This document shows positions 37,900-43,071 of a DNA stretch of 43,071 nucleotides, piece by piece (positions within the stretch are counted from its first letter, which is position 1; the number at the start of each line of letters is the position of its first letter). Origin of the DNA: Mycobacterium sp. 1164966.3 (GTDB taxonomy: Bacteria; Actinomycetota; Actinomycetes; Mycobacteriales; Mycobacteriaceae); the NCBI RefSeq assembly GCF_001665395.1, contig NZ_LZSG01000025.1, forward strand, positions 1 through 43,071, given 5' to 3'. Under the pieces are notes generated by a model. That model made no database searches. It worked only from the letters and a program-made list of their open reading frames with translations, and had not been told where the DNA came from. A program made the position numbers and the translations under genes.

Positions 37900-38330
37900 C
37901 CCTCGACTCGTTTCTTCAGATCCTTCAAAGCGGTGTCGGTCAGCCTGCGTTCGGCCTTGCGCTTGAGCATCCCGATCATCGGGATGGCGAGGTCGACGGT
38001 GAGTGCGTAGGTGACCTCCGTGCCAGAGTCCTTGGGCGCCAAGTGATACGAGCCCTCGAGCGACTTCAGCAGCGAACTGGATACCAGGGTCCAGCTCAGC
38101 GATTTGCGGTCCTCCGGCCAGGTGTAGGACATGACCATCGTGTCTTTGATGACACCGGCGTCCATCACGAACCGCACGACCTTCGGGTATCCGTCCTCGC
38201 CGCGTTGCTGCACTTCGGCTTCTTTGTACTCCGAGATCCAGTCCGGGTAGGTATCGATATCGGCGATCACTTCCAAGACGGTGCTCGGATCGGCATTGAT
38301 GAAAATCTTCTGCGTCGTCTTCTCCGCCAC
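37896..38330 (-). CDS. SRPBCC (START-like) family protein, TB16.3 type
   Basis: A 144-residue polyketide-cyclase/START-like domain protein that forms a hydrophobic ligand pocket. The pattern is typical: KTTQKIFINADPSTVLEVIADIDTYPDWISEYKEAEV at the start, a run of beta strands, and a long C-terminal helix (PMIGMLKRKAERRLTDTALKDLKKRV). The ligand is unknown; M. tuberculosis TB16.3 (Rv2185c) is abundant in culture extracts. The GTG start at 38330 has GAGAGG about 11 nt upstream. Its stop lies within the putative CTGA overlap with the ATPase gene. Confidence 0.93.
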   Translation of the reverse strand: MAEKTTQKIFINADPSTVLEVIADIDTYPDWISEYKEAEVQQRGEDGYPKVVRFVMDAGVIKDTMVMSYTWPEDRKSLSWTLVSSSLLKSLEGSYHLAPKDSGTEVTYALTVDLAIPMIGMLKRKAERRLTDTALKDLKKRVEG

Positions 38331-38382
38331 CTGACTGCTTACCTCTCTCCGCGCGCGGTCAACCCCGGCATTGCCGACCCGG

Positions 38383-38772
38383 TTAAACTACCGGAGAAGT
38401 ACCCACCGGACGCGAGCGTTCCAGGGTTGTCTTCACCTCGAATGCCATTTTTTTCCCGGCCACCCGACGCCGGTGTGTCATCTTGGCCAAATTCATCTTC
38501 GCCAGCTGCCAGGCGGCCACGCCGGACGGTTCTGCATGCAGGAAGTAGTGCAGCACGACCCCATCCAGCGACGGCTCCAGCCAGACCTCCATGGTGCCGG
38601 TCAAAGCGCCGGTCACCGACCAGCGAATGCCCTTTTCAGCACGATCGTCGACGACCTGCAGCCGCAGGTCCGGCCACCACCGGCGCCAGCTCGCGCGATC
38701 TGCGATGGCAGCACCGACCCGCGCGCCGTCGGCCGCGACGAATGTCTGGTCCGCGATCTGGATGCTGTTCAT
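38383..38772 (-). CDS. Second SRPBCC-family protein (Rv2186c-like)
   Basis: A 129-residue protein related in fold to the preceding SRPBCC gene: [40 protein letters not shown], a central beta region [34 protein letters not shown], and a basic C-terminal helix. No catalytic residue is recognised; ligand binding is inferred from fold. The ATG at 38772 gives the expected length; an upstream GTG/ATG region adds only seven residues. It is divergent from fadD15 and upstream of TB16.3, so the three to four minus-strand genes here may form an operon. Confidence 0.88.
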   Translation of the reverse strand: MNSIQIADQTFVAADGARVGAAIADRASWRRWWPDLRLQVVDDRAEKGIRWSVTGALTGTMEVWLEPSLDGVVLHYFLHAEPSGVAAWQLAKMNLAKMTHRRRVAGKKMAFEVKTTLERSRPVGTSPVV

Positions 38773-38901
38773 CGTTTCAGCTTTGCACACCATTGCGCCG
38801 CTGCGGCCGCTGCGCCTCAGTGCTCTGCGGACACTGGATTAGGCTGGCGGCAGCAAGCCGGCAACCGGCAACATCACCCGAGGTCAAGCGAGGTCATTCC
38901 A

Positions 38902-40707
38902 GTGCCTGAGTTAAGTGCCCCTGCCCGCTTTTCGGTCGACGAGCACGACAACGTCGCGGCCGTGGTCTTCGAGCACGAGCGCGACGATCCCGACTTCGTC
39001 ATCTATCAGCGCTTGATCGACGGCGAATGGACCGACGTCACGTGCGCCGAGGCGGCACGCCAAATCCGTTCCGCAGCACTGGGTTTGATCGCCCTAGGGG
39101 TGCAGGCCGGGGACCGGGTGTCCATCTTTTCGGCCACCCGCTATGAATGGGCGATCCTCGACCTCGCGATCCTGTCCGTCGGCGGCGTCACCGTGCCGAT
39201 CTATGAGACCTCGTCGGCCGAGCAGGTGCGCTGGGTGCTGCAGAACTCCGCAGCAGTGCTGGCCTTCGCCGAAACCGACGCGCACGCCGCGATGATCGCC
39301 GAGCTCGCCGGCGAACTGCCCGAGCTGCGCCGCGTGCTGCACATCGACGGGTCGGGCCCCAAGGCGCTCGACCAGCTCGCCGAGGAGGGCGCTTCGGTCG
39401 ACGAGACCGAGCTGACCGCGCGGCAGGAGGGGCTGCGCTCCGAGCACGCGGCGACGCTGATCTACACGTCGGGCACCACCGGACGCCCCAAGGGCTGCCA
39501 GCTCACCCATGCCAACCTGCTCTACGAGATCCGGGGCACCCAGGAATGCCTGCCGACGCTGCTGCGCGAGGGCGAGCGGCTGCTGGTCTTCCTGCCGCTG
39601 GCGCACGTGCTGGCCCGGGCACTCACCCTTTCCGCCTTCACCAGCAAGGTGACCGTCGGATTCACCAGCGACATCAAGAACCTGCTTCCGCTGTTCGCGG
39701 TGTTCAAGCCCACGGTGGTGGTGTCGGTGCCGCGGGTGTTCGAGAAGGTTTACAACACCGCCGAGCAGAAGGCCTCCAACGAGGGCAAGGGTCCAATCTT
39801 CAAAAAGGCGGCGCAGGCCGCGGTCGACTGGAGCCGCGCCCAAGACGGTGGCAAGCCGGGGTTGGTGTTGCGCGCCAAGCACGCGCTGTTCGACCGACTC
39901 GTCTACCACAAGCTGCGCGAGGCGCTGGGCGGGGACTGCCACGCAGCGGTCTCGGGCGGCGCGCCACTGGGTGCGCGGCTGGGCCACTTCTTCCGCGGTG
40001 TGGGCGTGACCATCTACGAGGGCTACGGCCTGACCGAAACCAGCGCCGCGATCACCGTCAACCAGATCGGCGCGCTGAAGATCGGGACCGTGGGAAAGCT
40101 GGTGCCCGGCAACAGCCTGCGCATCGCCGACGACGACAAGGAACTGCTGGTGCGTGGCGGTGTGGTCTTCGCCGGCTACTGGAAGAACGACCAGGCCACC
40201 GAGGAGGCATTCACCGACGGCTGGTTCCGCACGGGTGATCTGGGTGCCGTCGACGAGGACGGCTTCCTGACCATCACCGGACGCAAGAAGGAGCTGATCG
40301 TCACCGCCGGCGGCAAGAACGTCGCCCCGGCCGTGCTGGAAGACCAGCTGCGAAGCCACCCCTTGATCAGCCAGGCGATGGTGGTCGGGGACAACAAGCC
40401 GTTCATCGGCGCGCTGATCACCATCGACCCCGAGGCGTTCGACGGCTGGAAGCAGCGCAACAGCAAGTCCGCCGGTGCCTCGGTGGGCGACCTGGCCACC
40501 GACCCCGACCTGGTGGCCGAGGTGGATGCGGCGGTCAAGCAGGCCAACCAGCAGGTGTCGCACGCGGAGTCGATCCGCAAATTCCGCATTCTGCCGGTCG
40601 ACTTCACCGAGGACACCGGCGAGCTCACACCGACGATGAAGGTCAAGCGCAACGTCGTGGCGGAGAAGTTTGCCTCCGATATCGAGGCGATCTACACCAA
40701 GGACTGA
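38902..40707 (+). CDS. fadD15: FadD15 long-chain fatty acyl-CoA synthetase
   Basis: A 601-residue ANL-superfamily acyl-CoA ligase that activates fatty acids via acyl-AMP. The P-loop [11 protein letters not shown] is at 188-198, followed by [10 protein letters not shown] (linker), [12 protein letters not shown] (adenine-binding), GWFRTGDLG and the hinge/core motif [18 protein letters not shown]. The C-terminus [12 protein letters not shown] carries the catalytic lysine of the family (in TPTMKVKR). GTG start at 38902, preceded by GAGGTC; the long upstream open frame has no homology. TAGGCT at 38840-38845 could be its -10. Probably makes acyl-CoA for membrane lipids; substrate length not readable. 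Confidence 0.95.
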   Translation: MPELSAPARFSVDEHDNVAAVVFEHERDDPDFVIYQRLIDGEWTDVTCAEAARQIRSAALGLIALGVQAGDRVSIFSATRYEWAILDLAILSVGGVTVPIYETSSAEQVRWVLQNSAAVLAFAETDAHAAMIAELAGELPELRRVLHIDGSGPKALDQLAEEGASVDETELTARQEGLRSEHAATLIYTSGTTGRPKGCQLTHANLLYEIRGTQECLPTLLREGERLLVFLPLAHVLARALTLSAFTSKVTVGFTSDIKNLLPLFAVFKPTVVVSVPRVFEKVYNTAEQKASNEGKGPIFKKAAQAAVDWSRAQDGGKPGLVLRAKHALFDRLVYHKLREALGGDCHAAVSGGAPLGARLGHFFRGVGVTIYEGYGLTETSAAITVNQIGALKIGTVGKLVPGNSLRIADDDKELLVRGGVVFAGYWKNDQATEEAFTDGWFRTGDLGAVDEDGFLTITGRKKELIVTAGGKNVAPAVLEDQLRSHPLISQAMVVGDNKPFIGALITIDPEAFDGWKQRNSKSAGASVGDLATDPDLVAEVDAAVKQANQQVSHAESIRKFRILPVDFTEDTGELTPTMKVKRNVVAEKFASDIEAIYTKD

Positions 40708-40708
40708 T

Positions 40709-40719
40709 CGCCGAGCAGA
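40709..40719. repeat. Partial copy of the GAGCAGAC post-stop element
   Basis: CGCCGAGCAGAC follows the fadD15 stop codon and shares CGAGCAGAC with the arms of the pknL-aroG inverted repeat. No second arm is present here, since pimB ends at 40723. Confidence 0.35.
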
Positions 40720-40722
40720 CAC

Positions 40723-41865
40723 TTAGCCGCGCAGCAGGTCACCCAGCCGGGCGGCCAACGTGTCCCAGCGCCACTGCGACGTCACCCATTCCCGTCCGGC
40801 GGCGCCCATCGCGGCGGCCCGGTCGCGGTCGGCGAGCACCTCGGAGACCGCGTCGGCGACATTCTCCGCCGAGCGGCCGTCGATAACCAGCCCGGTCTTG
40901 TTGTGCTGCACCGCCTCTGGGGCTCCGCCCGATTCGCCGGCGATTACCGGCACGCCGGTGGCCGAGGCCTCCAGGAACACGATGCCCAACCCTTCGACGT
41001 CCATGCCGGCCCCGCGGGTACGGCATGGCATGGCGAAAACGTCGGCCAGCGCGTGGTGAGCGGGCAGCTCATCGGTCGCCACACCGCCGGTGAAAGTGAC
41101 GTGGTCGGCCACTCCGCATTCGCGCGCCAGCTTGCGCAGCGTGTCCAGATACGGGCCGCCACCGACGATCACCAGCGCGGCTCCGTCGACGCGCCGACGG
41201 ATCGACGGCAGCGCCTTGATCAGCACGTCCTGTCCTTTGCGCGGCACCAGTCGCGACAGGCACACCACGGTGGGCCGCTCCCCCAGTCCGTAGCGGGCGC
41301 GCAATTCGGCTCGGCCGGCCGGATCGGGACGGAACCGGTCGGTGTCCACGCCGGGCGGCAGGTATTCCAATGACGCCGCGGGTCCAAAGGCCGGCGCGAA
41401 GCGTGACCGCGTGTAGCGGCTGACGAACGTCACGACGTCGGTCTGGTCTCCGATGCGGCGCAGCACCGACCGGGCGACCGGCAGCATCGACCATCCCACT
41501 TCGTGGCCGTGGGGGGGGGCCCGCCCCCGGGGGGCGCCCGCGCGCCGGGCGCGCTGACTCAGCAGTGCCAGCGGGGCGGCCGCACCGAACCAGACGGTGT
41601 CGATCGCCTCGTCGGCGATCAGCCGGCGCATGCGGCCGTCGACCGCCGGAACGGGCAGCATGAGCGTGCCGGGATGGCGCACCACGCGATAACCGCTCTC
41701 GCGGGCCAGGTCGTCGAACGCGTCGGCGCCCTTCCACTGCGGTGCATAGACCGTCACGGCGTGCGACCGGGCGGCGACCAGCCGACTGACGAACTCCCCC
41801 AGGTAGGACTGGATGCCGCCGCGTCGGGGCGGAAAGTCGTTGGTTACCAGCAGGACCCGGTTCAC
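40723..41865 (-). CDS. pimB: PimB' GDP-mannose-dependent mannosyltransferase
   Basis: A 380-residue GT4 (GT-B) glycosyltransferase that adds the second mannose to PIM1, giving PIM2, at the inner membrane leaflet. N-domain VLLVTNDFPPRRGGIQSYL comes first; then HGHEVGWSMLPVARSVLRRIG, LSRLVPRKGQDVLIKALP with donor-binding Arg and Lys, and the C-terminal EGLGIVFLEASATGVPVIAGESGGAPE. GTG start at 41865; TAGCCT (41878-41873) ends 7 nt before it, so the mRNA may be leaderless. Odd: bases 41511-41554 contain no A or T and encode GAPRGRAPP where homologues have a different, conserved segment before HGHE. This may be a sequence error. Confidence 0.95.
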   Translation of the reverse strand: MNRVLLVTNDFPPRRGGIQSYLGEFVSRLVAARSHAVTVYAPQWKGADAFDDLARESGYRVVRHPGTLMLPVPAVDGRMRRLIADEAIDTVWFGAAAPLALLSQRARRAGAPRGRAPPHGHEVGWSMLPVARSVLRRIGDQTDVVTFVSRYTRSRFAPAFGPAASLEYLPPGVDTDRFRPDPAGRAELRARYGLGERPTVVCLSRLVPRKGQDVLIKALPSIRRRVDGAALVIVGGGPYLDTLRKLARECGVADHVTFTGGVATDELPAHHALADVFAMPCRTRGAGMDVEGLGIVFLEASATGVPVIAGESGGAPEAVQHNKTGLVIDGRSAENVADAVSEVLADRDRAAAMGAAGREWVTSQWRWDTLAARLGDLLRG

Positions 41866-41886
41866 TCGGGTGAGGCTAGCCGGTGG

Positions 41887-42675
41887 CTAACGGGTCAGCC
41901 AGCGGCGCCAGGCCGTGACCAGATTCTCCGAGTCGGTGCCGAGCACGTCGCCAACGGCGGTGGACAGGTCGGTGTGTCCTACGCCGCAGGCGGCCAGGTA
42001 GAGCGCACGCAACTTCGCAGTGCCGTAGGTGTCGGCGATGAACCGGGCGAACCACCATGCGCGGTCGTAGGCCAGGGAGCGCTGCGGCCCGGGCGCGTCC
42101 AGATCGGCGTCCGACGGCAGTGCCTGCGCAATCGACGAGGCGTCGGCGGGCAATGCGGTCTGCGGCCGGGCGACGAAGTCGGCTACCCCTTCGGTCAGCC
42201 AGCGCGGTGCGTCCACGGCGGTGTCTACCCGGGCCGCATAGTGGAAAAGCTCGTGCGCCAATACTATTCGCAGCGCGGTCTCGCTCATGTTGACCGCGCC
42301 CGGCGCGAACACCATGCGCTGGTTCACCGCCACCCGGTGAGGGAAGTCAACGCGGTCCACGACCGTCACCGCGGCGATATCGGACCACTGCGATGCCGGG
42401 CCGCCGCCGGCGGCAGCGCGAAACTGTTTGTCCGAGCCGGCGGCCACTACCGAAATCTCGCGTGACCAGTCGGAGCCCCAGAAGGCTTCGACCTTATCGA
42501 CCGCGACGCCGATGTTCGACGCGATACGCGACAGCAGGCGTTGGGCATCCGGGCCGCCGAGATCGATCAACCGGACCGTGCGGTCGCCGACGGTCAACGG
42601 CCCGTGCCCGGGGTGGGAATGCACCGGATGCACCGCGAGGACCAAGGCAGCGATCAGTTCGCCCACCAACAACAC
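41887..42675 (-). CDS. Zinc metallopeptidase-like secreted protein (Rv2189c-like)
   Basis: A 262-residue protein. A hydrophobic leader (VGELIAALVLAV) precedes a soluble domain with VLAHELFHYAARVD (HELFH at 141-145) and RWLTEGVADFVA, giving the HExxH plus downstream Glu pattern of gluzincin peptidases (peptidase MA-like). It is probably outside the membrane. The substrate is unknown; adjacency to an NlpC/P60 hydrolase hints at a cell-wall role, which is inference. The GTG at 42675 is the first canonical start, yet the frame upstream reads VAKRRRRWSFLLA, a perfect positively charged signal n-region with no start codon, so the true start may be non-canonical or damaged. Confidence 0.8.
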   Translation of the reverse strand: MLLVGELIAALVLAVHPVHSHPGHGPLTVGDRTVRLIDLGGPDAQRLLSRIASNIGVAVDKVEAFWGSDWSREISVVAAGSDKQFRAAAGGGPASQWSDIAAVTVVDRVDFPHRVAVNQRMVFAPGAVNMSETALRIVLAHELFHYAARVDTAVDAPRWLTEGVADFVARPQTALPADASSIAQALPSDADLDAPGPQRSLAYDRAWWFARFIADTYGTAKLRALYLAACGVGHTDLSTAVGDVLGTDSENLVTAWRRWLTR

Positions 42676-42721
42676 CGCCAGCAGGAACGACCACCGGCGA
42701 CGGCGCTTTGCGACGAGGCGT

Positions 42722-43071
42722 CTAGTAGCGGCGCGCGTCGTAGATCGGGCCGGAGGAGTTCATCGGTACCACCCGCACCGGCACCCCGTAGGTGGAGGAG
42801 TGGATCATCATCCCGTCGCCCACGTAGATGCCGGCATGTGACGCGTCCGAGTAGAAGGTCAGCACGTCACCGGGCTGCAGATCCGACAGCGCTACCGGTT
42901 GACCGCCGTGGGCCAGCGCCTGGCTGGAGTGCGGCAGTGAGATGCCGGCCTGCTGGAAGGCCCACATCACCAGTCCGGAGCAGTCGAACCCGCCCGGTGA
43001 GGCGCCGCCCCACACGTACGACGATCCGACCTGGCTCAACGCCGCCTGCACAACGGTGGCCCGATCCCCGG
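42722..43071 (-). CDS. NlpC/P60 peptidoglycan hydrolase, C-terminal part (cut by window end)
   Basis: The last 116 or so residues of a secreted cysteine endopeptidase; the 5' part lies beyond the window. Catalytic residues of the NlpC/P60 domain are visible: Cys in GGFDCSGLVMW, His in SDASHAGIYVGDG, and the third polar residue His in MMIHSST. The domain cleaves the D-Glu to meso-DAP bond of peptidoglycan stems. By position it matches Rv2190c (RipC-type), whose N-terminal half is a regulatory coiled coil. Frame continues open to the edge (DRATVVQAALSQVGSSYVWGG). Stop TAG at 42722-42724 lies 46 bp upstream of the next called start. Confidence 0.93.
   Translation of the reverse strand, partial: GDRATVVQAALSQVGSSYVWGGASPGGFDCSGLVMWAFQQAGISLPHSSQALAHGGQPVALSDLQPGDVLTFYSDASHAGIYVGDGMMIHSSTYGVPVRVVPMNSSGPIYDARRY

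Noticed and set aside
39094..40722. Minus-strand open frame of 542 codons opposite fadD15
   Set aside because: Antisense shadow of a confidently identified acyl-CoA synthetase.
41511..41519. Run of nine G as a phase-variation switch in pimB
   Set aside because: The reading frame is intact and of normal length, pimB is essential in mycobacteria, and the whole 44-nt neighbourhood looks artefactual.

Overview
The window is a chromosomal segment from a high-GC (by eye about two thirds G+C) actinobacterium, almost certainly a slow-growing non-tuberculous Mycobacterium. Gene order follows the Mycobacterium tuberculosis interval Rv2143 to Rv2190c nearly gene for gene. Wag31, the type II DAHP synthase, MptA, PknL with its partner Rv2175c, and PimB' are all recognisable mycobacterial proteins. 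It is not M. tuberculosis: the PE_PGRS38 block between pbpB and murE and the IS6110 copy upstream of mraZ, both remembered from H37Rv, are missing here. No IS element, tRNA, rRNA or CRISPR array is visible.

Region 1 (1-900): a possible transposon-end remnant, then a phosphoribosyltransferase convergent with the cluster that follows.

Region 2 (905-23096, all minus strand): the division and cell wall (dcw) cluster. In transcription order it is mraZ, rsmH, an FtsL-like proline-rich protein, pbpB, a PAP2-type phosphatase, murE, murF, mraY/murX, murD, ftsW, murG, murC, ftsQ, ftsZ, pgeF, yggS, sepF, yggT, wag31 and a small membrane protein. Most neighbours overlap by 4 bp (ATGA or GTGA), so translation is probably coupled. 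The genes make lipid II (MurC-F, MraY, MurG), polymerise and crosslink it (FtsW, PbpB), build the Z ring (FtsZ, SepF, FtsQ, FtsL-like) and direct polar growth (Wag31). A textbook MraZ operator lies over the mraZ core promoter.

Region 3 (23500-29311): a DUF3040 membrane protein, a GNAT acetyltransferase, lipoprotein LppM, a methylenetetrahydrofolate-reductase-like protein, a polyprenyl diphosphate synthase and the mannosyltransferase MptA.

Region 4 (29321-43071): the divergent DNA-binding protein/PknL pair, AroG, a DEDD RNase, a membrane protein, the alpha-1,2-mannosyltransferase (Rv2181 type), an acyltransferase, an ArsA-like ATPase with a small partner, two SRPBCC proteins, FadD15, PimB', a zinc-protease-like protein and an NlpC/P60 hydrolase cut by the window edge. 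With region 3 it supplies the prenyl carrier, mannosyl transfer, acylation and phospho-signalling needed for PIM/LM/LAM glycolipids, beside the peptidoglycan cluster.

The points most worth checking are: an ArsA ATPase whose P-loop lies upstream of every ATG/GTG/TTG in its frame, which implies a CTG start; a PAP2 phosphatase inside the dcw cluster; a 44-nt tract with no A or T that alters a conserved part of PimB'; AT-rich codon patches in yggS and murD; and an AT-rich inverted repeat upstream of wag31.
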